This document shows, one piece after another, positions 8,833 through 17,327 of a stretch of DNA of 64,000 nt. The position numbers were made by a program, and so were the translations under genes. Each line of letters opens with the position of its first letter. The stretch's first letter is position 1. The notes under the pieces are model-generated. The model ran no database searches. It had not been told where the DNA came from and saw nothing but the letters and a program-made list of their open reading frames with translations. Source of the DNA: Marininema halotolerans (GTDB lineage Bacteria > Bacillota > Bacilli > Thermoactinomycetales > DSM-45169); the NCBI RefSeq assembly GCF_900116235.1, contig NZ_FPAA01000001.1, forward strand, positions 458,922 through 522,921, given 5' to 3'.

Positions 8833-10436
8833 ACTTGTGGACACCACCTATATTGGTATCAAATTCATACCATCACTACGTAAAACCCTAGCAACCTTCC
8901 GTATGGTTGCCTACTTCTTTCTTGGTTTGATTTCTTGTCTTCTTCTACCCCCAGCTAGGTTCAAAACCTTTTCTTATGAGGTAGCCAGTAATCCCTATGG
9001 TTACAACTTCAATGGATCCTGCCTTTCCAACTACTCTTTCACGTTAGGCAATCAAAAACACTGGCATATCGCTTCCCCGCGCCTGCAGATGGATGAAAAC
9101 CCTTTGAGAGGAAGTTACACTTCCTTAACCTCTTCATCTCAGTTAACAAAGGTTCTCCTTCATTCATACTACATCACTTCCTGTGCATAATGGAAAAACA
9201 TTTGCTAACCCATTCGGCAATCTCCTTCGCTTTGTATGGTTGTTCTTTCGTTAGGAGATCGATAATCGCTTGAGAACCGGCTCTCTCAAATTAGTGGATA
9301 AGTAGGATGCTAATAACTTCTGAGTATCAGCGATTTCGGAAGGGATACGGGAGTAGCGACTTACGATTCAAGCAACTAACAGATCCCCTTAATCAATCCC
9401 ACTTCGCTCAACAAAAGTGATCGAGGTACTAATACGAGTGAGCATCCATAGAAAGTTTTTTTGTTTCTATCATGCTGAAATAACAGGGTTATGGATTTAT
9501 TGGGAAAAAGAAGCCCTTTCCTATCCATTGATTACTCAACATGAAAATACATTTCATCACCAGGTTATTTACTGTATTACTTATTCGACTCGAAGAACAA
9601 AGAACCTGCCAATTCCCTATCATCCTCCATGCCAATCCCAGGAATCCTTAATCATTCATCATAAATGTTTCACGTGGAACAATATTGGGCTGATTCGCAT
9701 GGCAATGTTTCTTCATCCAATAACCTTATTAACGTTCATTCTCTCATCATTTATTTTTCAAACAACTCCACCTTTACATGGAAGAGGTAAATATATCCAC
9801 ATTGTTGCCGCTCTTATAGCGATGTTTATCCCCTAACTTCCTAGCAAGCCCTACTACCCTTCGAGTTCTTTGGGCTAAACAATTGCATGCGTAAGTGATA
9901 CAACTCCTCAACGGTCCTGTCATCTGCAAATCATTGATCTTCTTATCCAAACACTTATTTCCTATTTACAATAACAAGTGAACCCACTCCATGTTATTCT
10001 TTGGTGAATGAAAAGTATGGGATTCACGCTCCCCCAAAGGGAAAGCGAATCAATTTCATTCTCACATTGATTCCGCAGTTTCCCTCTCTATGAAAATAAC
10101 CTCTTGAAACGAAACGTCTTTCTGTTTACGATAAATATAAACATCCTCATACCTTAGCAATATTGCTCCACATTTTTCATTCTGCAAAGAATCTCCTAAT
10201 AAAAATACGATCCTATGAAAAAGGGGTAATATTCGGCAAAGAAATCAATCAATAAATTTATTATTTAAAAATACATAGGATACATAAATCGACAAATATG
10301 ATTAATACTATGTCATATTTCGTCAAAAATAAGGTGAGTATGTCGCCTTTTTTATTGACCCTGCTTATAATGCACTGATAAAATTAAGATTGAAGCAAAA
10401 GTGACGCCCTTCGACAACAAAGGGGAGGTAAAAGAG
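8833..10436. other. 1.6-kb region with no convincing gene
   Basis: No reading frame here has a good ribosome-binding site, family resemblance or protein-like composition. The two plus-strand frames at 8801-9190 and 9417-9836 look random. One perfect parS lies at 9666-9681. On the minus strand about 9188-9283 there is a short open stretch (FERAGSQAIIDLLTKEQPYK...) that reads like a decayed helix-turn-helix end, but it is preceded directly by a stop. From about 10200 the DNA becomes AT-rich, and an 8-base inverted repeat (AAATATGA / TCATATTT, 10294-10320) lies upstream of the actin gene. Confidence 0.7.
9666..9681. promoter_or_regulatory. parS site in the noc-actin intergenic region
   Basis: TGTTTCACGTGGAACA is the exact reverse complement of the parS consensus TGTTCCACGTGAAACA. 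It lies 3 kb from the copy in parB and about 750 bases before the actin-like gene. Confidence 0.96.
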
Positions 10437-11630
10437 ATGAGTACACCTATATATATCGGAAACGACCAAGGGTATTATGGCACCAAAGTGGTAAGTCGCA
10501 ACAATGACAAGTTTCTCAAAATGTTTATTCGGAACATGGTGGTACCCAATCGTGTAGGAGAAATCACCTACAACAATGACCCTCATAACATCATGTATCG
10601 GGAAAATAGTAACGACAGAGAGTGGTTTGTTGGAAAACTAGCCATCGAGCAATCGGCTGACGACGAACTATTTGACTCCCACGAACGACGTTTATTTAGC
10701 CCAACATGGTTCCGGGAACAAGAGTATCTCATCATGTTCCGTGTCAGCACCGGGCTAATGCTTCAGGGAAACCCTGATGCAGAACCAGTCGTCTCCGTCG
10801 CACTCCCTACGGACAGTTACATTGATTATAAAGAAGAATTAAAACGGCGGTTAATCGGTAAACATAGCTTTGAAATTAAGCAAGGCAACCTTCCGTATCG
10901 GAAGATTGAATTTGAAATCAAACGTGAAAATTTGTACGTAATCAGTCAGCCGATGGCAACCCTCTTCCACATTGCACTCGATAGAGAAGGTCAGCTTCTG
11001 AATGAAGATCTCTTTATCCAGAAAGTAAGCATTAACGACCTCGGATTTGGTACCTCGGATGTGGAAACGCTTCATGGTGAAACCATCATCAAACGTCAAA
11101 GCTTCACATCCCGTCATGCAATGATTAACGTCTATCAACTTCTCTCCCAGAGACTCCATGAGTTTACACGGGATGTCGATCCAGAAAAGACCGGAAAAGA
11201 TTATCCGATCTGGAGTTTAAATCGGATTATACGCTCCAATGAAATTAGTTTTAAAGGGACCGTCTACGATGTATCCGATATCGTAAAAGAATCCATCGAA
11301 GAAGTAGGAAGCTCCCTTGTCGAAGAAGTTTGGACTCGATTGGATTATGCAGATGACATCACCTATATCATTCTAACGGGTGGCTCTTCCATTCCATTTA
11401 AAACCCACTACCGGGAGCAATTTGGAGATAAATTGATCTTTGCTGAGGATTATGGAATTGATGCCCAATTCGCCAATGCTTTTGGACTCTGCAAATTTAC
11501 CCAATCAAAGTCCCGCTCCGTACCAAGTAAATCTCAACAAGAAGTGGCCTCCACCATTCAAGAAGAGTTTACGGTACCAGCATCCGCTGAAAAACCTGTA
11601 AAACGTGACAAACAAGCCGTTAAGAAATAA
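10437..11630 (+). CDS. ParM-like actin-family ATPase
   Basis: The 397-residue protein has the actin/Hsp70 fold motifs in order. These are phosphate-1 IGNDQGYYGTK (residues 7-17), the connecting stretch VSVALPTDSY (about 120-128), phosphate-2 NDLGFGTSD (200-208), the adenosine loop ILTGGSS (312-318) and the second connect GIDAQFANAFGL (about 340-351). This is the arrangement of ParM/StbA and Alp-type filament-forming proteins rather than MreB or FtsA. The C-terminal 45 residues are a charged, probably flexible tail. The ATG at 10437 has GGGGAGGT about 8 bases upstream. Plasmid ParMs segregate DNA through an adaptor bound to a centromere; no ParR-like gene follows here. The gene sits between noc and rsmG on the chromosome, opposite in strand to its neighbours, which suggests insertion. 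Filament formation and a role in origin movement are inference. Confidence 0.88.
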   Translation: MSTPIYIGNDQGYYGTKVVSRNNDKFLKMFIRNMVVPNRVGEITYNNDPHNIMYRENSNDREWFVGKLAIEQSADDELFDSHERRLFSPTWFREQEYLIMFRVSTGLMLQGNPDAEPVVSVALPTDSYIDYKEELKRRLIGKHSFEIKQGNLPYRKIEFEIKRENLYVISQPMATLFHIALDREGQLLNEDLFIQKVSINDLGFGTSDVETLHGETIIKRQSFTSRHAMINVYQLLSQRLHEFTRDVDPEKTGKDYPIWSLNRIIRSNEISFKGTVYDVSDIVKESIEEVGSSLVEEVWTRLDYADDITYIILTGGSSIPFKTHYREQFGDKLIFAEDYGIDAQFANAFGLCKFTQSKSRSVPSKSQQEVASTIQEEFTVPASAEKPVKRDKQAVKK

Positions 11631-11658
11631 GAGCCCCACACCTAGAGATATTTAAATT

Positions 11659-11682
11659 CCCCCAGGGCATACGCTCTGGGGG
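11659..11682 (+). terminator. Hairpin after the actin-like gene
   Basis: CCCCCAG (11659-11665) can pair with CTGGGGG (11676-11682), giving a stable 7-bp GC stem 29 bases after the stop codon. No T-run follows, so it may be a weak or RNA-end-protecting structure rather than a full terminator. Confidence 0.5.
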
Positions 11683-11724
11683 ATTCCATCATCATTGGAA
11701 TTACTCCGGCGACATGCCATGGAA

Positions 11725-11762
11725 CCCCACTAACCTTTGGTTACAGGGGGAATCGCTTTTTT
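11725..11762 (+). terminator. Hairpin with T-run between the actin-like gene and its neighbour
   Basis: CCCC..TAACC (11725-11735) pairs with GGTTA..GGGG (11739-11749), with two mismatches in the middle, and six T follow at 11757-11762. It ends 30 bases before the start of the next gene and could act as a terminator or attenuator setting the ratio of the two products. Confidence 0.5.
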
Positions 11763-11792
11763 ACACCCTGGAAAAAAGGAGGGGAACCTATC

Positions 11793-13496
11793 ATGGCTCA
11801 TTCAGGTACTGACTACGATTTAATTGTGATTAGCACCGATTCCACAGGCGTCGAAGCAGCAAAGAAGGCCGCTCTCTCCGGAAAAAGTGCACTATTACTT
11901 CAATTGCATCCCGGGGCGATCGCATCGGTAATGTGTAGTACCCCCGTTCAAGGGTACGATATCTCCAATTTTTCCAGCCAGGGAGTAGAAGCCTATTTTA
12001 TCGAGCCCGATGATACCCAATTCGATAGCGTTTCTACGACACCCATGCATTCCACTGAAACCACATCGCCTCATTCTGTATATATTTTGCAATCGACAGA
12101 ATCATCGACAGAACGTAGCTTCGAAAATCTTCTACAAGAGGGAGAAACCTACTTTCCCCTCGAGGAACCCGAAGATACCCACGAGGAAAAAACCTCCCTT
12201 GAAACGAATACGGAATCACATCAGGAAGAAGAAGACATCCCACCTGTGACCGGTTCCGAATTATTACGTGAAAGGGAGCTCCACAACCGTCGTCGGTTGA
12301 TTCACCGCACTCCTAAAAATCACCAACAACCGTCAACCGCAGAACCTACACAGAATGAGACTCCTCTATCAGAATCAGCACCATCGAATCATTTATATAC
12401 CAAAAACCATACCACGTCGTTATTATCCGAACCCGTCTTTAAGGAACGAGAGCTTAATTTACGAAAACGGATGTCTGGCTCCTATCGACGTAAGGAACCT
12501 TCTTTTTCTATTCGATCCGAAAAGGATGAGCTTCCTAATGAACCAGTCACATGGAAACGGGAGCAGAAAAAACGTCCCTCGACTCTTCCTTTCCAAGAGC
12601 GTTCTCTCAAAGAAAAACCGGTTTCGCCTACTCAATCCATCTCCGATGATTGGGAGTTAACCAAATCATCACTGGGTACACCGCCAACCAACGAGTCCAA
12701 AACTTCTAAGGTGTCACCCAAGCAATCTGGACAGGCTGAGCCACAAACTCCATCGGTGACCTCCATGGAGTCGAACCATGATGAATTAATACAAAAAGAA
12801 CCCGTTCAAAAAATGGCTCCTTTTAAGCTCAATCCACGAAAGCCTACTGGAAATCTACAACCCTTTGCTCGTAAAAAAGAACAATCATCGCTACCAGCAC
12901 AAGATAAAGAACATATTGCGGGTTCGATCGTATGGAAAGCACCTTCCCATCCACATGATAGGAAAAAACATGAGGATCATCAGGATGAATCTTCAGCAGG
13001 TTCCTCGTCATCCGTCAATAAAAACACATCGGTAGCTGAGGAGTCATCCTCGTCATTTCAAAAAATGACTTACGAACCCTTTTCTAGAAATCGCAAAAAC
13101 CAAACAGGTTCCCAGCACTCCCAGGCAAAGGGCCCCCTTTCCACTCAACCCACACCGAAATCTGGGAAAAAATCATTGGAATCCGTTATCCAAGATTCAT
13201 CCGTATCAGCAAATTCATCGTACAACCCTAAAACACCCACCAACCAAAAAAAAGAGCCCCTGGAACCATCCCCATCCAACAAAGGACTTTCCCCATTTAT
13301 GGGTGAAGCCGCTCGCAAGATCTTGCAAAACTCTACGGAGCTCAAACGGGACAGCATCGATATTGAGGATCCCTATGGACAATCGTATGAGGATCTTTTG
13401 GAACCCTTCGCACAAAATAATCCCCAGTCCGAACAACTGGAAAAGCGAAAAATCGCACTTAGAGGTCTACACAATCTCATTAATAATTTGGGGTAA
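11793..13496 (+). CDS. Large disordered protein with MnmG-like N-terminus, unknown function
   Basis: I do not recognise a family. Residues 8-54 (YDLIVISTDSTGVEAAKKAA...) align without gaps to the N-terminal FAD-binding unit of MnmG encoded 2-5 kb away: by eye 20 of 47 positions are identical, including CEAA/VEAA-type and LLL segments. However, the nucleotide motif GAGHAG is replaced by STDSTG, so dinucleotide binding is unlikely. Residues about 70-500 are rich in S, P, E, K, Q and T and predicted disordered. They carry repeated charged motifs: RERELHNRRR (159-168), KERELNLRKR (217-226), WKREQKKR (254-261), and later PFARKKEQ, PFSRNRKN, PFAQNNPQ. The C-terminal 65 residues (GEAARKILQNS ... ALRGLHNLINNLG) look helical. 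The start has AAAGGAGGGG upstream. It follows the actin-like gene on the same strand, so an adaptor or regulator of that filament is a reasonable but untested guess. Confidence 0.85.
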   Translation: MAHSGTDYDLIVISTDSTGVEAAKKAALSGKSALLLQLHPGAIASVMCSTPVQGYDISNFSSQGVEAYFIEPDDTQFDSVSTTPMHSTETTSPHSVYILQSTESSTERSFENLLQEGETYFPLEEPEDTHEEKTSLETNTESHQEEEDIPPVTGSELLRERELHNRRRLIHRTPKNHQQPSTAEPTQNETPLSESAPSNHLYTKNHTTSLLSEPVFKERELNLRKRMSGSYRRKEPSFSIRSEKDELPNEPVTWKREQKKRPSTLPFQERSLKEKPVSPTQSISDDWELTKSSLGTPPTNESKTSKVSPKQSGQAEPQTPSVTSMESNHDELIQKEPVQKMAPFKLNPRKPTGNLQPFARKKEQSSLPAQDKEHIAGSIVWKAPSHPHDRKKHEDHQDESSAGSSSSVNKNTSVAEESSSSFQKMTYEPFSRNRKNQTGSQHSQAKGPLSTQPTPKSGKKSLESVIQDSSVSANSSYNPKTPTNQKKEPLEPSPSNKGLSPFMGEAARKILQNSTELKRDSIDIEDPYGQSYEDLLEPFAQNNPQSEQLEKRKIALRGLHNLINNLG

Positions 13497-13502
13497 TCCC
13501 CC

Positions 13503-13547
13503 ATGATGAAACCGCCCATTTTGACAACAATCGGGCGGTTTCATCAT
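13503..13547 (+). terminator. Terminator-like perfect hairpin after the disordered-protein gene
   Basis: A perfect 15-base inverted repeat (arms 13503-13517 and 13533-13547, core AAACCGCCC / GGGCGGTTT) follows the stop codon by 6 bases. A short T tract is included in the 3' arm. Confidence 0.8.
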
Positions 13548-13587
13548 TTCTAGACCCTTACGAAAAGAGCACGTTTCGATTCTACTT

Positions 13588-13601
13588 ATTTCCCAGGAAA
13601 T
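13588..13601. promoter_or_regulatory. Candidate Noc-binding site
   Basis: ATTTCCCAGGAAAT differs at one base from the B. subtilis Noc-binding consensus ATTTCCCGGGAAAT. It is intergenic, between the convergent disordered-protein and NAD(P)-binding genes. Noc sites are normally spread over the chromosome outside the terminus; function here is inferred from the match only. Confidence 0.5.
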
Positions 13602-13686
13602 ATGCCGAATCCTTTCCGCAAAATACCAAGGATACGACAATCCCTCAAGGCACATCCTCACCAATCAAAATGTTGGAACGAGATGG

Positions 13687-14337
13687 TTAATACATGACAT
13701 AGGGTGCCTGGCGAATAAAGGTCCGGTCCGTGATTTGTTGAACCATACATTCGGCGAGATCTCGTCTGGAAATGCGACTGATTAGCGTGGGATGGACACT
13801 TTCTCCCATACCCACACGATAGCGGCTCGTTTTTTTACCATGGGTTAACCATGGCGGTCGAAGAATCGTCCAATCTAACTGGCTTTCTTCAATCAGGTCC
13901 TCCTGTATTTCTTTATCATCCGCAGCCGCTTGATCCAAACACAAAAAGAGAGTAAGGAAAGCTCGTTCAAACCAATTGATATCCCCTCGTGTCCGTTTCA
14001 CACCGAGTCCTGTAATGACGATCAGCCTATTCACACCATTTCTTTTCATCGCTTGAATGATATTTTGCGTGCCCACAGAACAAACCGGTAATTTAGAGCC
14101 CATAGGAACACCTAAAGCACATAGGACAGCATCACTTCCCTCAATCGCGTGATGGACTTGTTCTTCATTAAAAATATCCCCTTGCATGATTGTTAAACGC
14201 GCATGCTGGAGCGAGAGTTTGGTTGGATTTCGCACATAGGCAATCACATCATAACCCTCTTCTAATGACTGCGTCAGTACATGTTCACCCGTTCGACCCG
14301 TTGCTCCAAATACCACAATCCTTTTCCTCTGTTCCAT
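13687..14337 (-). CDS. NAD(P)H-binding atypical SDR protein
   Basis: The 216-residue protein starts with the Rossmann motif IVVFGATGRTGEHV (GATGxTG) and carries the typical NmrA/YwnB-type DAVLCALGVPMGSK and RLIVITGLGV segments. It lacks the classical SDR YxxxK pattern, as expected for the atypical NAD(P)H-binding group often annotated as NAD-dependent epimerase or flavin-reductase-like. Its substrate cannot be told. It is monocistronic, reading on the minus strand, with a large hairpin upstream (14367-14415). Confidence 0.85.
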   Translation of the reverse strand: MEQRKRIVVFGATGRTGEHVLTQSLEEGYDVIAYVRNPTKLSLQHARLTIMQGDIFNEEQVHHAIEGSDAVLCALGVPMGSKLPVCSVGTQNIIQAMKRNGVNRLIVITGLGVKRTRGDINWFERAFLTLFLCLDQAAADDKEIQEDLIEESQLDWTILRPPWLTHGKKTSRYRVGMGESVHPTLISRISRRDLAECMVQQITDRTFIRQAPYVMY

Positions 14338-14366
14338 AACACCCTCCAGTGAACCTGGTTATCAAA

Positions 14367-14415
14367 TGCACCCGTTACGTAGCCAATCCATCGTGTCGAC
14401 TACGTAATGGGTGCA
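14367..14415 (-). terminator. Long hairpin between rsmG and the SDR gene
   Basis: Arms 14367-14382 and 14400-14415 pair over 16 bases with a single G-T wobble. On the minus strand it follows rsmG and is followed by GCATTTGATAA, a poor T-run, so it is either an imperfect terminator of rsmG or a 5' leader structure of the SDR gene. Confidence 0.5.
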
Positions 14416-14595
14416 TCGTTACATCATCGTGTTCATTGCTCATCAAACCCGGCTAAAATAGCAGAGGATCACACAAGAAAAAATAATCTTTCCCCTGGAC
14501 ATTCTGCCTCATCAAACTAAACTTAACGCCCAAAGCACTTTTTGTTCCCACACGGCTCTATCATCAACAAATTTACGAATAAAAATTAATGGAAC

Positions 14596-15315
14596 CTAGA
14601 GAGGGTTCCGTTGGGGAGTTCCTGCCTTGCGAGGATATGCCTTGGGTGTAGAGGATGTCTTTTGGACCAGGATGATTGAGCGTTCCCCCTTCTCCTCAGG
14701 TAGAGCTAACACATGTTCCTCAGTAATCCTTCCTCCTAACTTCGTGACCGCTCTTTTTCCCATTGACAATTCTTCCTGAATGTCGGGTCCCTTCATCGCT
14801 ACAAAGTGCCCCCCCACTTTCACAAAGGGAAGACAGTATTCAGAGAGAACATTTAGTTTGGCGACAGCACGAGCCGTCACTAAATCAAAGGTTTCCCGGT
14901 ACATCGATTGGCGTCCGACTTCCTCCGCTCGCCCATGAAGGGCCTCTACCTCTTTCATTTCACAAGCATCCGCGACTTCTCTTAGAAAATTAACCCGCTT
15001 TTGGAGAGAATCCAGCAGCACCAAGCGTATATGCGGGAACGCAATCTTTAAGGCGAGACCAGGGAATCCCGCTCCCGTACCCACATCCATCATGGAAGTA
15101 ATCTCCTTCATCTCAACGTGAGCCGCAAGAGAAAGGGAATCATAAAAGTGTTTAATGTAAACTTCCTTCTCCTCTGTAATTGCCGTTAAATTCATGTGTT
15201 GATTCACAGTAAGTAACTGGTTCAAATAGATTTCAAATTGATCCAGTTGCTTCGCATCCAAAGCAATGTGTAAGTGGGAAGCCGCGGCTTCCTGTAACCA
15301 TTCTCGACGATCCAT
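14596..15315 (-). CDS. rsmG: 16S rRNA (guanine-N7)-methyltransferase RsmG (GidB)
   Basis: RsmG methylates N7 of G527 (E. coli numbering) in 16S rRNA using SAM. The 239-residue protein has the SAM-binding MMDVGTGAGFPGLALKIAFP near residue 70, and NLTAITEEKEVYIKHFYDSL and LVTARAVAKLNVLSEYCLPFVKVGG are family-typical. A 6-bp hairpin overlaps its stop codon. A clear terminator separates it from mnmG upstream, so it probably has its own promoter despite the usual gidA-gidB pairing. Confidence 0.96.
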   Translation of the reverse strand: MDRREWLQEAAASHLHIALDAKQLDQFEIYLNQLLTVNQHMNLTAITEEKEVYIKHFYDSLSLAAHVEMKEITSMMDVGTGAGFPGLALKIAFPHIRLVLLDSLQKRVNFLREVADACEMKEVEALHGRAEEVGRQSMYRETFDLVTARAVAKLNVLSEYCLPFVKVGGHFVAMKGPDIQEELSMGKRAVTKLGGRITEEHVLALPEEKGERSIILVQKTSSTPKAYPRKAGTPQRNPL

Positions 15316-15391
15316 CTTCCTACTCCCTCCACTCCAAACTTCAACACCGATAATACACCCATCTGATTACATGAAAGAGAGCAACCTAGCG

Positions 15392-15416
15392 AAAAAAGTC
15401 CGCCTCTATGGCGGAC
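15392..15416 (-). terminator. Terminator of mnmG
   Basis: Reading the minus strand, GTCCGCC (15416-15410) pairs with GGCGGAC (15404-15398) over a 5-base loop, followed by six U (15397-15392). It lies 11 bases beyond the mnmG stop codon. Confidence 0.9.
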
Positions 15417-15427
15417 GATTCAATCAG

Positions 15428-17314
15428 TCAAACACCCGCACGACGTTTGACGCCTTGCTCAATATAAACTAACAAAATGGAGATGTCGGCGGGATTTACT
15501 CCCGAAATGCGTGAGGCTTGCCCTAGAGAGAGCGGGCGAACCTTGGACAATTTCTCCTTGGCTTCTGTTGATAAACCGGATACCAAGGTATAATCCATTC
15601 CCTCAGGAATCCGCTTATTCTCCATTCTACGCATCTTTTCCACTTGCTGGAGGGATTTTTTAATATATCCCTCGTACTTCAATTGAATCTCTACTTGTTC
15701 CGCCACATCAGCCGTAACGGGAACTTCAGCAGCAGCCATCTGAAGGATATGTTCATAGCGAATCTCCGGACGTTTGATTAACTGTGCAAGTTCGACTGCA
15801 TTATCAATGGGACTGGAGCCCAACTCAGCCAACAATGTGAGTACATCAGAAGAGGGCTTCACCCGGGTTACACGTAAGCGGTCAATTTCCTTCTCCACCG
15901 CCTCTCTCTTCGCTAAGAAGCGATCATAACGCGTATCTGAGATCAGACCTACCTCTCTTCCTATCTCGGTCAAGCGTAGATCTGCATTATCATGTCGTAA
16001 CAACAACCGATACTCAGCACGTGAGGTCAGCAGCCGGTAGGGTTCATTGGTTCCCTTTGTTACAAGGTCATCAATTAACACACCGATATACGCTTGGGAA
16101 CGATCAAGAATGATCGCTTCCTTTCCTTGTACCTTTCGACCTGCGTTCATCCCCGCCATAATCCCTTGTGCCGCTGCTTCCTCATAACCTGAGGTGCCAT
16201 TAATTTGCCCTGCAGTGAAAAGTCCCTCGATCATTTTAGTTTCAAGACTCGGCCATAGTTGCGTCGGGACAATCGCATCATATTCAATCGCATAACCCGT
16301 CCGCATCATCTCAGCTTGCTCCAACCCTGGAATCGTCCGCAGAAGGGGCTGTTGAATATCTTCAGGCAAACTGGTGGAGAGACCTTGAACATACATCTCT
16401 AATGTGTCGCGTCCCTCTGGCTCTAAAAAGATCTGGTGGCGATTCTTATCAGCGAATCGAACAATTTTATCTTCAATAGAAGGACAATACCGCGGCCCCT
16501 GTCCTTCAATTTTGCCAGAATACATCGGTGCCCGATGAAGGTTATCACGGATAAATTCATGGGTTTTCTCATTGGTGTACGTAAGCCAACAAGGTAGTTG
16601 ATCCGTAATATATTCCGTTGTTTCATAGGAGAAAGCGCGCGGCTCTGCATCACCAGGTTGGAGTTCCATTTTATCCGTATCCACCGTATGTTTATTGACC
16701 CGCGGCGGAGTCCCCGTTTTAAAACGAACCGTCTGAAATCCAAGTTCGAGCAGATGGTGGGCCAACTGGATAGCTGGTTGTTGGTTATTGGGACCACTTT
16801 CATAGGAGAGATCCCCAATAATAATTTTCCCACGTAAGTAAGTGCCCGTGGTTAACACGACAGCTGTCCCATAATACGATGCACCTGTACGGGTAACGAC
16901 TCCTTTACATACACCATCTTCCACAATCAAGCGCTCCACCATATTTTGATGTAGCGTCAGATGCGGCTCCATTTCAAGTGCCTTTTTCATCTCTTGTTGA
17001 TAAAGCACTTTATCGGCTTGTGCTCTTAATGCATACACAGCCGGACCTTTCCCCGTATTTAGCATCCGCATTTGAATATGGGTTTTATCAATCGTTTTCC
17101 CCATTTCCCCACCAAGGGCATCCACTTCCCGCACGACATGACCCTTAGCGGGCCCCCCTACGGAAGGGTTACAGGGCATATACGCAATCGTATCCAAACT
17201 TAACGTCAATAACAGGGTTTTACATCCCATACGCGCCGAGGCAAGTGCTGCTTCACAACCTGCATGACCAGCCCCAATCACTATTACATCATAACGCTCT
17301 CCGGAAACAGGCAT
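15428..17314 (-). CDS. mnmG: tRNA uridine-5-carboxymethylaminomethyl modification enzyme MnmG (GidA)
   Basis: MnmG, with MnmE, modifies the wobble uridine (cmnm5U) of several tRNAs using FAD and methylene-THF. The 628-residue protein starts [23 protein letters not shown], with the intact GxGxxG FAD motif, and carries [21 protein letters not shown] and the C-terminal helical MnmE-binding domain ([28 protein letters not shown] segment). The ATG at 17314 has TAAGGAGG 8-9 bases upstream. The start lies 14 bases before the mnmE stop, in one operon. Confidence 0.97.
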   Translation of the reverse strand: MPVSGERYDVIVIGAGHAGCEAALASARMGCKTLLLTLSLDTIAYMPCNPSVGGPAKGHVVREVDALGGEMGKTIDKTHIQMRMLNTGKGPAVYALRAQADKVLYQQEMKKALEMEPHLTLHQNMVERLIVEDGVCKGVVTRTGASYYGTAVVLTTGTYLRGKIIIGDLSYESGPNNQQPAIQLAHHLLELGFQTVRFKTGTPPRVNKHTVDTDKMELQPGDAEPRAFSYETTEYITDQLPCWLTYTNEKTHEFIRDNLHRAPMYSGKIEGQGPRYCPSIEDKIVRFADKNRHQIFLEPEGRDTLEMYVQGLSTSLPEDIQQPLLRTIPGLEQAEMMRTGYAIEYDAIVPTQLWPSLETKMIEGLFTAGQINGTSGYEEAAAQGIMAGMNAGRKVQGKEAIILDRSQAYIGVLIDDLVTKGTNEPYRLLTSRAEYRLLLRHDNADLRLTEIGREVGLISDTRYDRFLAKREAVEKEIDRLRVTRVKPSSDVLTLLAELGSSPIDNAVELAQLIKRPEIRYEHILQMAAAEVPVTADVAEQVEIQLKYEGYIKKSLQQVEKMRRMENKRIPEGMDYTLVSGLSTEAKEKLSKVRPLSLGQASRISGVNPADISILLVYIEQGVKRRAGV

Positions 17315-17327
17315 TCTAATCGCCTCC

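Noticed and set aside
8801..9190. Open frame of 129 codons on the plus strand
   Set aside because: No ribosome-binding site, starts inside noc on the opposite strand, composition not protein-like.
9188..9283. Minus-strand stretch that reads like the end of a winged-helix protein
   Set aside because: It is only about 30 codons, directly preceded by a stop and without a start; kept as a possible remnant, not as a pseudogene.
9417..9836. Open frame of 139 codons on the plus strand
   Set aside because: No family resemblance or start signal; it runs over the parS site and looks like non-coding DNA.
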